From: Rhizophagus clarus
Lineage: Eukaryota; Glomeromycota; Glomeromycetes; Glomerales; Glomeraceae
Assembly: GCA_015698045.1 (NCBI GenBank)
Contig: BLAL01000313.1
Coordinates: 310,001-374,000, forward strand
DNA length: 64,000 nt
Direction of reading: 5' to 3'
The notes below the pieces were generated by a model. The model was not told where the DNA came from, did not search any database, and saw nothing but the letters and a program-made list of their open reading frames with translations. A program made the translations under genes and the position numbers. Position 1 is the first letter of the stretch; every line of letters begins with the position of its first letter. Positions 1 to 13,273 of the stretch are shown here, one piece after another.

Positions 1-1999
1 TAAAAATTAATAAGCGTAATTTTTATTGTACGTTAGTTTATATCACTAGTTGCAAGTAACGTTATATATCAATTTTAACAATGAGTTGTTGTTAGAGTAA
101 ATTAAAATAAATAATCAAAATAAGTTGTTAAATTAACTTAATAGTTTGGAATCACATGACTCCGGATATATCACTTATTAGGCACTTCGTGCCGAATAAC
201 TATTAATTACTTCCACTTCAAATCGCTTAACGTATACCGATATTACCACTATCCCGGAAAATTACAGCAGAACATCCGAGATATTACACCATTACAGTAT
301 GCGACAAGTGGACGAAAACGCACTTACGGCATGGATTCTACGATTTCGGTATCAACCTAAACACCTTTCCGAACGTTTGTGACAAGTAACAAAGTAGATT
401 TCTTTATTGGTAGCTTATTAGAGAATAGAAAGTAAATGAATTTTATGCCGTAAATTTATAGTTAAATTACGTTATATTTGATTGATCACAATATCACGTT
501 TAATGTAACATCATCTCTCTGATGCTGCGGTTGATCTGCAAATCCAATTCTTCAAACTTCATGGCGTCAATTAAATCTTACAGATGATTATTATTCAATT
601 TTGCCCTTAATAATATATACATATGTAATAATAAAGGTTGAGGAAAGTGAAAGTTATTCGTTTATTATTATTTTTTTTTTTTTTGTTCAAAATAATTCAA
701 ATAAACATTTTTAAAATACAAAAGATTGTTTCTAAAGAGATTTTTTTTCCACAAAAAATTAACCAAACTTATCATTTATTATATAAATTAATATCAATAT
801 GTGGTATATAAATTTAAGTCTTTTAGTTTTAATTAAAAACATACACACCCATTTTCAATTGTATTATTGTGTAAAGCTACTGCATCAAATATTATCTTGC
901 ACAAAATATTAAACCGTCAACCTAGAATTTTGTTTTTGAATTTACTTTTTTTTTTAAATAACTTAGTACTAAGAGAGAATATTGTATTGAGTCTTTAAAG
1001 AAATTACATTAAACCTGAATTTTTTTTTTGTTCACATTGTCGGGAAAAAATGTTGTGCAACATATAATGAAAATCAAACAAATCTGCCGTTGAAATGTCG
1101 TGCGTAATGAAAAATTTACTTTGGCGTTTTGTTATCATGTTTGTTATACTTATCCAGTTACATCCGTGCTATTATTATTTCTAACAAATGTTTATATGTT
1201 TTATTAAATAAGTTGATAAAAGAATAAAAGAAAGTATATTTGGAATAATTAATTTTAATTAAAATTCAATTAAGATATTCTATGAATAAATTTTAAGTTT
1301 CTTTGACATATGATTGACTAATCAACAAATTCTATTTTTTTTTTTTTTTTTTTTTACCTCAACAGGAATTAGGAAACTATTTAATTAGTTTTAATTGATC
1401 CAATGTTTTGTTAGGCACGGTAAATCTTGATAGTTCCAAGCCAGAAATGTTAAATAAATTCACTTTAAGCTAAAAAATATTTAAAATTTGAAGATTAAAA
1501 TTTAATTTTCTTCTTCTCTTTTTTTTTTTGAAGTAAGTATTTACTTTTTTATATGAAAACAAAAGAAAAATCTGGAAGCTATAAAAATCTTCCTGTGAAC
1601 AGACTACTACATGATCCGCTAAATCTAAACAAACAGATTAATTGAAACACGGAATATAAAAAACATTGATTACCGTTAATTCAGGGGAAATGTTTGTTTC
1701 AGTTTTAGCTGAGAGCCACATAACTATTATTCAGGTTGTACGAACAAATAATTACTATTGTGTTTAGTACAATATCTGCAATATCATTCGTACGTCTCAA
1801 AGGTAGTACACGTACGAAATTTAGCAGAATCGTACAAGTAGAATATTTAATTTTTATAAATGGCACTTAATAAAGAAATATCTTAAGAAGAAAAATTTAG
1901 TTTTCAAAAATTAATAAAAAAAAAACTTAACAGATTAAATACAAATTTTACAGTGCCAAAGTTTTAAAATTATCATTTCAATTTTCGGGTTGAAGAACA
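1..1999. other. AT-rich left flank without recognisable gene
   Basis: Very AT-rich sequence with homopolymer T and A runs, for example near 1330-1355. I saw no open frame, RNA gene or repeat structure that I can support. It ends immediately upstream of the first kinase gene, so its last few hundred bases presumably contain that promoter. Confidence 0.5.
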
Positions 2000-4900
2000 A
2001 TGATACGTGGGAGTTATTATATGATGACGGATTTGAATGATATATGTGATATATGTGGTCATATATGTAATGCAAAACATTTTCAACAAAATTTCAGAAA
2101 TTGGACTAGTGGAAATGTTAATATTGATAATTTTATTAAAGATACTCAACTATCAGCACATATTATTGATCATTATTATTATGGTGTATCAAAATCGTCA
2201 TTAGAATGGATACCTTATGATAGACTTTATAATATTAAATGCTTCGAAGATAGATTTGGTAAAATATATAGAGCAAATTGGATTGATGGAAATATAATTC
2301 ATTGGGATAATGAGAAAAAGGATTGGAGAAGAATCAATCAAAATGTACTTGTAATTTTGAAGATTTTAAATAATCCAGCCCTATAAAAAATAAATGTCCG
2401 GAAAATGTTATCAAAAATGTCTGGAAAATGTCCGGAATAAATCTGATGTGTCCGGAAAATGTCCACTTTTTTGGTACATGTCTGACACACTTCTGATACT
2501 TAAAATTTTGACATGTCCTAACTTTGTCCTGAATTCGTCCAGTATTTGTTCGGTATAAAATTTTGGACAAATTCTGGACAGTTAAACCTGGACAAATTCT
2601 GGACATAGTAAAAAAACCAGATAGACAAATTCCGGACATGAAAAAGTTCAGGACAAATTCTGGATACTATTTCCAAAAAAGGATAAATTAATTTTGTAAA
2701 AAAATGCAAAAAGCACAAAACTGACATTCAAAACCTTTTCTGTCGTACTAATTAAAATTGCAGAGCAGGCAAAAATACTATATATCTATGATATAAAAAT
2801 TTTGGGTTAAGGAATAATGATGATCATCTATCCATTGATCATCTTTTGTGGCAAAATTTTACGAAAATACATTTCCGGACAATTTCGGGACAAATTCCTA
2901 ATATCCCGAAAATGCGGTGTTTTCGGAACAGTTTCCGGACACACAGTGTCCAGAATTTCCGGACAATATTTTAGAATTTTTTTCCGGACATTTTCTGGAC
3001 ATTATCCGGACACTTATTTTTTATAGGGCAGATAATATTGCATCAGATTTTAAGAGTGAGGTATGATATATTAAATTATTATTTGATGAATTTTAAAGTT
3101 TTAATTCATATTAATATTTAAAATTTTTAGATTACAATATTGCATGGAATTTGTGGAATAACTCAAGACCCGGAAACAAAAACCTATATGGTCATTTTGG
3201 ATAACAGATGCGGAAGATGTAACGCAATCTATTTTCAACAATATTTTAATAATTGGACCAGTGGTAATAATTATATTGATAAGTTTATTCAAGATAGTCA
3301 GTTATCAGATCATTATTTTATATCAAAAGCATTAGAATGGATACCTTTTGAGAGATTTTATGATGTTAAATATATCGCAAAAGGTGGGTTTGGCAAAGTA
3401 TATAGAGCAAAATGGGTTGATGGATATATTGTTAAATGGGACCAGTATAATAGAATTTGGGAAAGGAATGGACAACATAAATTTGTAGCTTTAAAAAGTT
3501 TAAACAATTCAAAAAATATTAATTCAGAATTTATAAATGAGGTACAATAGATTCCTTATCCAATGAAAACTTCGTATTAATTAAATACTTACTTAATTTA
3601 TTTTTTCTTAATGTAGGCTATGTTGCATTACAAAATAGTTGATAGTGATAAAATTATTAGATTTTATGGGATAACTCAAGAACCAGTAACAAAAAATTAT
3701 GTGATGGTTTTGGATTATGCACAATATGGAAGTTTGCGAAATTATTTAAATATTAATTATAATGAATTAAGTTGGAATTATAAAATTAGTTATTTGAAAT
3801 CCCTTGCATCTGGACTTGAACATATCCATAAAAATGAACTAATTCATCGTGATTTACATCCCGGTAATTTATTAGTATCTAATTATGCAAAAATTGCTGA
3901 TATGGGATTATGTAAACCTGCAAATTACGATGCATCAGAAAATACAAAAAATGATATATATGGTGTTTTACCTTATATTGCCCCTGAAGTTTTACGAGGT
4001 CAAAATTATACCAAAGCTTCTGATATTTATAGTTTTGGTATAATTATGTATGAATTATTTTCTGGATTACCTCCATATCATGATGTAGGTCATGACATAA
4101 ATTTAGCAATGAAAATTTGTCAGGGACTTAGACCAAGATTTACCATTAAAGTACCACAATTAATTGTGCAATTAATTAAAAGATGTTTAGATTCAAATCC
4201 ATTAAATCGTCCAACAGCAGAAGAAATTGATAGTATCTTGCACCAATGGAATCGAATATTAATACATCAAGATTTTAATGCAGAATTATACAAACAAATT
4301 AAAGAGGCAGATGACTTTAATAATTTATCAACTAGTATTACACCTTCAACCAGTTTGGAGTTGTCATATGAAACACATTCAGGAGCAATTTATATCAGTA
4401 GATTACTTAATTATAATAATCTTCCTGAACCAAAAAATTCTCATGATTATTATGAACAAAATGATAATATAATAAGCATGAAATTTTCAGGTATTGATTA
4501 ATATTATTATATCAAATTAACATAAAATTGACATTAATAGTTTAATCAATTATTAAATAGAATCCTTACAGATTGATGTTTCTAAATCGAAAATTAATGA
4601 TGATAATATTCCTGAGCAAGAAATTGTCGTCAAGTATCATGAAAAAAATGATAATATCAGTATGGGACTCTCAGGTAATCTTTTTTTTTTTTACAAAATA
4701 AATTCAATTTAATTAAAGTAATGATAAGATTTAATTTATTAAATAGAATCCTTACAAATTGATATTTCTCAATTAAAAATTGCTGATAGCAATTCTAATG
4801 ACTATTATGACAAACAAAACGATAAACTGATTAGTATAAAATCTTCAGGTATCCATCAATTAAATAATATTTAAATTAATAATAAAAGTACTAATTAAGT

Positions 4901-5041
4901 TTTTATTTAGCATCTTTATCTTTACAAATTGATGTTTCTCAGTTGAACGTTAATGGGGATGGTAAATTTTATTTATATTACTCAATAATTCTTTTTTTTT
5001 TCTATTCTCATTCAATTTACTTTTTTTTAGATCAAAAGTAA
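2000..5041 (+). CDS. Tyrosine-kinase-like protein kinase gene, multi-exon, exon 1 split by a MITE
   Basis: Predicted kinase assembled from exons 2000-2378 plus 3032-3060 (interrupted by the MITE), 3131-3541, 3617-4490, 4561-4674, 4747-4848, 4911-4961 and 5031-5041; every junction is GT-AG and phase-consistent. The first two exons each encode the same N-terminal module (FQQNF..WTSGN..ID.FI, then EWIP) leading into a kinase N-lobe; only the second has a clean glycine loop (GGFGKVY) and VALK lysine. The 3617 exon encodes the C-lobe with HRDLHPGN, DMG in place of DFG, APE and a DIYSFG motif. Three further small exons repeat a SLQID(V/I)S tail. This architecture belongs to the expanded kinase families of Rhizophagus; the substrate is unknown. 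Removing the MITE and one TSD restores an open exon exactly as long as its paralogues. Start ATG at 2000 is the first in frame. Confidence 0.78.
2379..3028. mobile_element. 650-bp MITE with TGTCCGGA-rich arms, intact copy
   Basis: Non-autonomous DNA transposon with inverted ends starting CCCTATAAAAAATAA and ending TTATTTTTTATAGGG. It is flanked by a 3-bp CAG duplication (2376-2378 and 3029-3031). Both arms are packed with copies of TGTCCGGA-like octamers in opposite orientations, resembling subterminal transposase-binding repeats. Small open frames inside are fortuitous. It interrupts exon 1 of the kinase gene. A second copy lies at 13274-13644 plus 57193-57475. The 3-bp duplication would suit CACTA or Harbinger superfamilies, but the ends are not CACTA and CAG is not TWA, so the superfamily is unassigned. 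Confidence 0.85.
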
Positions 5042-6309
5042 CAAATCTAAAGGAACAAACAAAAATACATAATTACAATAAGTCACTAAAAAATTTTTAA
5101 AATCCTAATTGTAAGTTGGAAGGTAAAAGCCAGCCTAATCCAGTATTAAAGTACTGAGCAATTCTTTGAAAAGGCACTAAAGAGCTTGTGTAAAGAGGTT
5201 GTTAATCGCCCAAAATTATAGAAATATTAAGTGCTGTATTTCTATCCCACCATTTTAATTAAAATCATTAATAATATACACAAAGATTTAAGAATTGTTT
5301 AAAATTTACATTGTATTAATTAACAATAGGATTTTTACTTTTTTTGCTTTTTTATTTTATAAAAATTTCTTTAAATAAAAGGATACCATTGAGAGGTGTA
5401 GGAATTAAACGTAAAGTCTTAACTTATGTACTATATATTTATTTAGCTTTTTTATATTTACTCAATTTATTGTTTATGTTCATAAACTTAAAATAAGAAT
5501 TAATAATTTTAAAGTCGTGATAATAAGAGATCGAATCATAAATATAGGATATAATAAATTTTCATGATGATACAAATAGAATGTGGGACAGAATTTATAT
5601 ATATGTTGTGCGTCAAATGTCAATTTGCGTCAGATGCCAATTTTGAATTTTAAATAAAATATTACCATTAATACGAATTTGTTTATGCTAAAACTTTAAA
5701 ATTATATGTTTACAATGATGAGAAACAAAGTTTACTTAGTCTTCTAAGATACATTGAGACTAAAAAATTTAACGTTTATTATAGCATATAAGATCATTTA
5801 AAGTATATAATTAATTATTGGTCAGATTAATGTAATATTTTCAGGATATGTGTAATTCATCATGACACACAAGTTCACTTATGATACTGGAGGTAACTTT
5901 ATTAGCAAAAAAAATAGTTTTCTTATAGGTGTTGACATTTGACGCGCGTCACACAACTTATATATGTATATCTGATATGGTATATACTGTATGTTTAAAA
6001 TGTCATGTTTTTTTTTCTAGAATTCTCGACTTTGAACTAACCTTTATATCTAATCATAAAACAAATCTCGATGAAAAAGAGAAGAATAAGAAAAGTTCAA
6101 CAAGGTTTTAATAATAGTAAATTTATTCGCACATCATTACAAAAAAATCCATTTATAATAGTGAAATGTACTAGTACATTTTCGTATCATAGGCCATACT
6201 CTTCACATACGCACTATATAGGATGTTTTCTTCCCGTTTTATCTTTTTTTTTAAATTTAATCACCAAAGTCCAATCATGACTACGGTAGACCGATTTAAT
6301 ATGACTGGT
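5042..6309. other. Intergenic AT-rich stretch between convergent kinase genes
   Basis: No coding potential that I trust; the short frames here are AT-rich and without motifs. Near 6278 a GACTACGGTAGACCG stretch has an inverted partner, CGGTCGACCGTAGTC, near 7231-7245. This suggests a degraded outer element surrounding the 6310-7167 insertion, but no matching target duplication was found. Confidence 0.4.
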
Positions 6310-7167
6310 CTAAACTTGGGTGCCGAAACCTGTATACGCCGAAATATATTTGAGATTTGACATAAGCCGAAATATAGTTTCGGAATTCGACAAAATCCCA
6401 AATCCCAAACCTCAAACTGTTGTCAGAATCCCAAATTATTGTCAAAATCCCAAACCTTTATCGAAACCCAAAAAAACCCATAAGTATATTCATGTAGATT
6501 AAGAACAGACAACAAACAAAAAATGTTTTAATTGTTAAAAAAGAATTGTAAGTCTTATTAAAAGGAAAAGGAATTCCGATTTATTATTATTTATTGGTTT
6601 ACATTAAAAAAGGTAATAAAAAGTCAACATAAAATATACTAAAAAATTGGTGTAAGTAATTCAATAATCAGCCGATATTCGGTTGTTCCAAGACGAAAAC
6701 TGCAAAAAAGAAAAAATATGCTAGTAAACGACTTCTTAAACTAATTTCAAAGAAAAGATGAAGGAACACCTTGTCTAAAATAATCCACAGTATAAAACAA
6801 AGAAAAGAAATATTAGTGACGTAATTTTTCTTAGAGCTAATTTCAAAGAAATAATGAAAAAAATAATACCTTGCATTCAAAAAAAGTTCTAAAAAACGTA
6901 TTTACAAAAAATTTTAAAAGGAATGTTAGCGATGTGAAAGTTTGAAGAAGCCTCTTACCGAAATTTACTAGTTTCCTTGTTAAAAAAAAGTTTTTTAATC
7001 ATAAATTTTTTTTTAAAGTGATAAAATAAATAAAATTGGGATTTTGATTTCGGAGATGGTTTGGGATTTCGGAAATGGTTTGGGATTTGGGATTTCCGAA
7101 ATTGTTATATGCCGAAAGGTATTTCAATTTCGGCATATAGCCGAAATATTTCGGCACCCAAGTTTAG
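6310..7167. mobile_element. 858-bp non-autonomous element with 6-bp target duplication
   Basis: The ends are inverted repeats beginning CTAAACTTGGGTGCCGAAA. Flanking ACTGGT occurs at 6304-6309 and 7168-7173, consistent with a 6-bp target-site duplication. Internal arms contain inverted runs of CCCAAA/TTTGGG-type words (6400-6480 and 7035-7100). No transposase frame is visible, so it is non-autonomous. The superfamily is not assigned. Confidence 0.72.
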
Positions 7168-7618
7168 ACTGGTCCTAGAATCATTACAAAATCCGATCCG
7201 TTGCCAGTCCAAGTAAAAAGACCGATACCGGTCGACCGTAGTCGATTTAATTTATTAAGTTTTAATTATTTTCCCTCATGAATTCTTTTTGCATTTGGGA
7301 TAGAATTATACTTTTATTATGAAGTTTAATGTTTAATCAATAAAATAATTCATAAAAAATAATACGTATAATTAATGACAAGCCATTAAGATTTTAGTAT
7401 TATTTATATCCTTCATTCTATTTTACCAATTTATTAATAAAAAAAATTTGTTTAAAAGGTAAATAATATTATATTCACTTTCAAGCAAATATGGCTTGTT
7501 TTAGACCAAATTAATTCTAAGCAGAATTTCAAAATTATAATGACAAAAGTAAAAAAGATTTTAAAAATAGCATTTTAACCACAATAAAAATGATATATTT
7601 CAAACATATCTTTTACCT

Positions 7619-10600
7619 TCAGATATTTTGATCTAAAAAATATAAAAATTGCATTTACTAAGTAAATATAAATAAAAAAAACTGAAATTATTAAATAACC
7701 TATTAAATATATATTTACCATACTCATTAATATTCAATTGAGAAATATCGATTTGTAGGGATTCTATTTAACAAATTAAAGTTGTAATTAGTGTTTTATG
7801 AACTAAAAATTTTATAATGAAATAAATAAATTGATTGATACCTGAAAACTCTAAACTTATTATATTATCAGTTTGTTTATAATAATCATCGGAATTTTTT
7901 GGTTCAGGAAGATTATTAAAATTGAGCGACCTACTTGCATAAATAGCTTCTGAATGTGTTTTATATGATATTCCTAAATTAGTTAAAGGTATTCTATCAT
8001 TTGATGAATATTTATTTATCTCGTCTGCTTCTTTAATTTGTTCTTGTAATTCTGGTTGGTAATAATGTTGCTTAGGTTTCCATCTGTACAAAATATCTTC
8101 AATTTCATCTACTTTTGGTCGAACTAATGGATTTGCGTCCAAGCATCTTTTAATTAAATGTATAATTAATTGAGGAACTTTAATATTAAATCTTGGTCTG
8201 AGTCCTTGACAAATTTTTATTGCTAAGTTATTATCATGGCTTAAATCATAATATGGAGGTAATCCAGATATTACTTCATACATAATTATACCAAAACTAT
8301 AAATGTCTGAAGCTTTGGTGTACTCCTGACCTCTTAAAATTTCAGGAGCTATATAGGGTAAAATACCATATACGTTACTTTTTGAATTTTCTAATGATTT
8401 ATAATTTGCAGGTTTACATAACCCCATATCAGTTATAACACATCTAGATATATGTTTTAATATATTACCAATATGCAAATCACGATGAATTAATTCTTTT
8501 TTGTGAATACTAAGTAAACCAAATGCTATATCATCTAAATTAGCAATCTTACTATTCCAATCTAATTCATTATATACTTTATTTAAATAATTTCGCAAGC
8601 TTCCACCTTCCGCATAATCTAAAACCATCATATAGTTTTTTGTTTCTGGATCTTGAGTTATTCCATAAAATTCAGCAATAAAAACATTACCTTTTCTTCC
8701 TTTATGATGTAACGTAACCTACATATGAAAACAATTATTAGTAAGATTACTAGATGTTAAAATTTCATTAAATAAATAATAAATATACCTCATTCATGAA
8801 TTCAAATGTAACATTTTTTGAATTATTTAAACTCTTTAGTGCAACTAACATATTTTTCCCATTTCTTATCCAATTTTTATTTTTACTATCCCATTTTTCA
8901 ATATGTCCATCAATCCAATTTGCTTTATACACTTTGCCAAATCCACCTTTTGCAATATATTCAATATTTTTAAATCTATCATAAGGTATCCATTCTATTG
9001 TATATAATTCATACTGACCATCATAATGAACAGACAGCTGAATATTTCGAATAAGTCTATCAATATCATTGTTGCCACTAGACCAATTAATAAAGTTTTT
9101 ATGAAAATATCTTGCTTCACATACTTTATTACATTCTTTACATTTATCATTCAGAACCATCATATAATTTTTCGTTTGTGGATCTTGGGTTATTCCATTG
9201 GGTTTTGTAAACTACAAATATAATATAGTATATTAATGTTAAAAATTAAAAGTTTCAAATTATTAATTGAATAAAAAAATTTATTATACCTCATTTTTAA
9301 ATTCTAATATGGCATTTTTTGGATTATTAAAACTTTTTAGAAATGCAAACATATTTCCTAAATTTGCCTCATATATTCCAATTTGTTTAATATATTTAAT
9401 ATCATAAAATCTCTTATAAGGTATCCATTCTAATGCTTCTCTTACATCTTTATGGGCTGATAGCTGATCATCTTGAATTAATTTGTCAATATCATCATTA
9501 CCACTAGTCCAATTTTCAAAATTTTCTTGAAAGTATACTGCCTTACATTCATAATAACATTTTTTGCATTTATCACTCAAAACCATCACATAATTTTTTG
9601 TTTGTGGATCTTGGGTTATTCCATAGGATTTTGTAAGCTATAAATAATATGCATTAGTAATAAATAATATTTCAAAAATTGATTAGATATTACAGTAAAT
9701 TATCATACCTTATTTGTAAGTTCTAATTTAACATTTTTTGGATTATTTAAATTTTTTAAAGTTATACGCATATTTTGATTATGTCTTTCCCAATTTTGAT
9801 TTTTTTTATCCCAATAACGAATGTTTCCGTCAATCCATACATTCCATTCTGTGACAAATTTATTATTTTCAAACCTGTTATAAGGTATCCATTCTAATGC
9901 TTTTTTTACATCATTATCATTATGGGCTGACAGTTGTGTATCTTGAATAAATTTATCAATATCATCATTACCACTAGTCCAACTTTTAAAATTATGTTGA
10001 AAGCGTATTGCATTACAAACATAATTGCATTTTTTACATTTATCATTTAAAACAATCATATAATTCTTTGTTTGCAAATCTTGAGTTATTCCATAAATAC
10101 AATGGTCTATTTTAATCTACAAGAATAATCGGTTAATTAAAGTTAGTAATTACTTTGTTATATTATAGTAAATTAATTATACCTTATTTATGAATTCTGT
10201 TGTAATATTTTCTGAATTATTTAAACATCTTAGGGTCACAAGTATATTTTGATCATATCTCATCCAATTTTGTTTCCAATTATCCCAATAAGAAATATAT
10301 CCATCAATCCAATTTGCTCTATATACTCCAATTTTTTTAATAATTTCAATTCCATAAAATCTATCATGAGGTATCCATTCTAATGCTTCTTTTGTATCAT
10401 CATGGGCTGATAATTGAGTATCTTGAATGAATCTATCAATATAATCATTACCACTGGTCCAATTTTTAAAATTATGCTGAAAGTGTATTGCATTACATAC
10501 ACGATTACATTTTTTACATTTATCACCCAAAACCACCATATAATTTTTTGTTTGTGGATCTTGAGTTATTCCATAAAATTCATAATCTATTTTAATCTAC

Positions 10601-11534
10601 GAATATAATATGTTAGTAAAAATAGCAAAATAGCTAATAAGATTGAAATTTTGAATTTTTTAAATAATACCTCATTCATAAATTCTAATGTAACATTTTT
10701 TGGATTAATTAAATTTTTCAAAGTCACAACCATATTTTTATCAACTCTTATGTAATATTGTTTATAATCATTCCGATGTTTTTTAGTTTCGTCGATCAAA
10801 TTTGCTCTATATACTCCAAATTTTGCAATAAATTTAATATCGTAAAATCTTTCATAAGATATCCATTCTAATGCATCTTTTACATTATTATGGGCTGACA
10901 GTTGAGTATCTTGAATAAATTTATCAATATATTTATTACCACTGGTCCAAATATCAAAATTATTTTGAAAGTGCATTGCATTACATATATAATTACATTT
11001 TTTACATTTATCATTCAAAACCATCATATAATTTTTTGTTTGTGGATCTTGAGTTATTCCATAAAATTTGTAATCTAATCTAATCTAAAAATACGACATG
11101 TTCATTAGTAAAAGTGGCAAAAATTAAGTTTCAAAATTTCATTATATAAATAATACCTCATTCATAGATTCTATTGTAATGTTTTTTGGATTACTTAAAC
11201 TTTTTAAAGTAATAAACATGTTTTCACAAAATCTTTTCCAATTTTTATTTTCACTATCCCATTCGTAAATAAGCCCATCAACCCAATTTGCTTTATATAT
11301 TCCAATTTTTTCAATATATTTAATATTACGAAATCTATCAAATGTTATCCATTCTAATGCCTTTTTTGTATCACCATGGGCTGATAGTTGTGTGTCTTTA
11401 ATAAATTTATCGATATATTCATTACCACTGGTCCAATTTTTGAAATTTTGTTGAAAATATTTTACAAAACAAAAATAATGATCACATTCTTTACATTTAT
11501 CATTATGAAAAGACAATGACCTTAGTTCTTCCAT
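7619..11534 (-). CDS. Protein kinase gene with six tandem N-lobe exons and one catalytic C-lobe exon
   Basis: Ten-exon model, all junctions GT-AG and in phase: 11534-11157, 11084-10671, 10596-10183, 10116-9709, 9637-9290, 9211-8789, 8718-7842, 7763-7719 and 7632-7619. The first six exons (116-141 codons each) are copies of one module: a Cys-rich NDKCK.C start, FQ.NF..WTSGN..ID.FIQD.QLSAH, EWIP, then a degenerate N-lobe. Only the sixth copy has a true glycine loop (GGFGKVY) and a VALK lysine; the upstream copies read FGVYRAN, IGVYRAN or IGIYKAN and lack the glycines. The seventh exon carries HRDLH.GN, DMG and APE, so one active kinase is plausible, preceded by five pseudo-N-lobes. Tail exons match those of the 2000-5041 gene. 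Predicted length is about 1,100 residues. The role of the repeats is unknown; they could bind ligands or regulate the catalytic domain. Confidence 0.8.
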
Positions 11535-13273
11535 GCCTCAATTATAATTCAATAAAAATTGATGAAACTACAGATTAATGGAATAAAATAAAGAATAGAT
11601 AATTAAGGTAAAAAAATAAGCGGAATGAGGTTTGTTATTTGCAGGAGAAACAGAAAAATAATAATTTCAACGTGAGGTCATTATATAAATTATGCTTACG
11701 CATAATCAAGTGATCTGCGTTTACTGGCCCGTTTAATAAAATAATAATATAATGGCTGCACCAATCAATTTGGTAAAATTAAGAAACAATAATATGCATT
11801 TACCAATAAAAAAGAAACAATAATAATTACACTATAATTGTCTACTTAATCGTTCCTTGTTGTGATACACTTTTGGACAAATAGACTTTGCTTGCTTAAT
11901 TATTAATTTATGTGATTCGGTACCATGTTTGCATTGTTTGTGCCACAGAATATTATTTGTGCAAATCAATTTGCGACGCAGTAAATTTGTGAAATGCTGA
12001 CGCAAATTTTTAATTCAGCGACAAATGATTCGTTTTCAAAGCACAAACTAACATTCTGTTTTTGAGTTTTCGGAATTAGTATTTCCTTTGACTTAAGACT
12101 GAGACGCCATTTACTTTTCTTTTTTTCATCACCCAAAATTTTGAGTATACTGTACATATAAACTGTACTGTGCAAATAGTGGTTGTACGATTAGTTGTTT
12201 TGTACAGTACAACCTTTTATATCAGATATTCTTTTTTTCTTTAGGCCCACTCCAGAAAGGTAAACTAAAGGTTTGTTCTAGAAAAAAGAAAATTTTGATT
12301 TTCTGTTTTTTTTTGCGTTAACGAGCTTTTATTTTCTACAACTTTAATTTTTTTCTTCTTTTTTAGGTTTTCAAGTTTTTCCGTTTTGTAGTTGAAGATA
12401 CTTTTCTCTCTTTAGGTTTCAAGTTAGTATGGTTAAAGGTACTCTTTTTCTTTTTGTTATTATCATTTGTTTTAATTTTCTTTCTTTTTCTTTTATTTTT
12501 TGTCTTTACTTTTTGTGGCGATTGAGTCATAATCACAAAATTATTGTCTTTTATTTCTTATATTTTGTCTCTAATTTTTGTTTTTTTTTTAGATCTTCAA
12601 GTTCTTATGTTTGCGGTTATGTTTTAAATTGCAGTTAGGTGCTTTTTTCTTTTTTTCTTTTCTTTAGTTATTGTTTCTTATATTTCATTTCTTACTAACA
12701 CTATTCAATTCATTTCTTTTTGGGGTTTGTCATTTTCATTTACTTTAACAAAACCATAAAGTTTGAAAGAACAAAAGGATATTGATTTTTGTGATTTTCA
12801 TTCCTTCTTCTTCCCTTTCATCATCCTTTATTTTGTTCATAATTATCTCTTTTTTATTTCTATTCTTTTCCTATTTCTTCTTTATCCTTTGTTTTTTTTT
12901 AATCTCTTGTCCTTCTCTTTCTATTCCTTCATCTTTTTTCACTTCCTCCTATTGCTCTGTTTTTCCCTTTATTTATTCTTTTTGTTCCTTTTCTATTTCT
13001 TCACTTTTTTATCCTCTTCTTTGATTCGTCCATTTTCTTTTTTTTCATTCCTTTGTTTCTCTTTATTTCACTTTATTCCCTCGTTCTTTCATTTTTTTTT
13101 CATTATTAAATAACTATAAAATTTTAATTCTGGATTAACCGGTAATCTTTATATATATGCGTTATTTTGTGATTTTTATTGTTTAGTTGTTTTAACAAAT
13201 AAATAATAGTTTACTGATCTTCATTGTATCATGCGCAGATATCGAAAATATCTAATAATATGCCCTTAATACC
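11535..13273. other. Noncoding AT/T-rich region
   Basis: No supported gene. From about 12220 to 13110 the plus strand is a long T/C-rich, pyrimidine-biased tract, which creates spurious Phe/Ser/Leu-rich frames near 12763-13113. I treat these as composition artefacts. The region probably includes the upstream region of the minus-strand kinase (just right of 11534). Confidence 0.5.

Noticed and set aside
2334..2727. Open frames inside the TGTCCGGA-rich MITE (also at 13413-13622)
   Set aside because: They are translations of repeated octamers, present in a noncoding MITE, with no start context or domain.
6320..6502. 60-residue frame with PKPQT/NPKPLSKPKK repeats
   Set aside because: It is made of the CCCAAA repeat words of the 6310-7167 element and is not a credible protein.
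12429..13113. Phe/Ser/Leu-rich open frames as membrane proteins
   Set aside because: They arise from a pyrimidine-rich strand, have overlapping frames of the same composition and no conserved motif.
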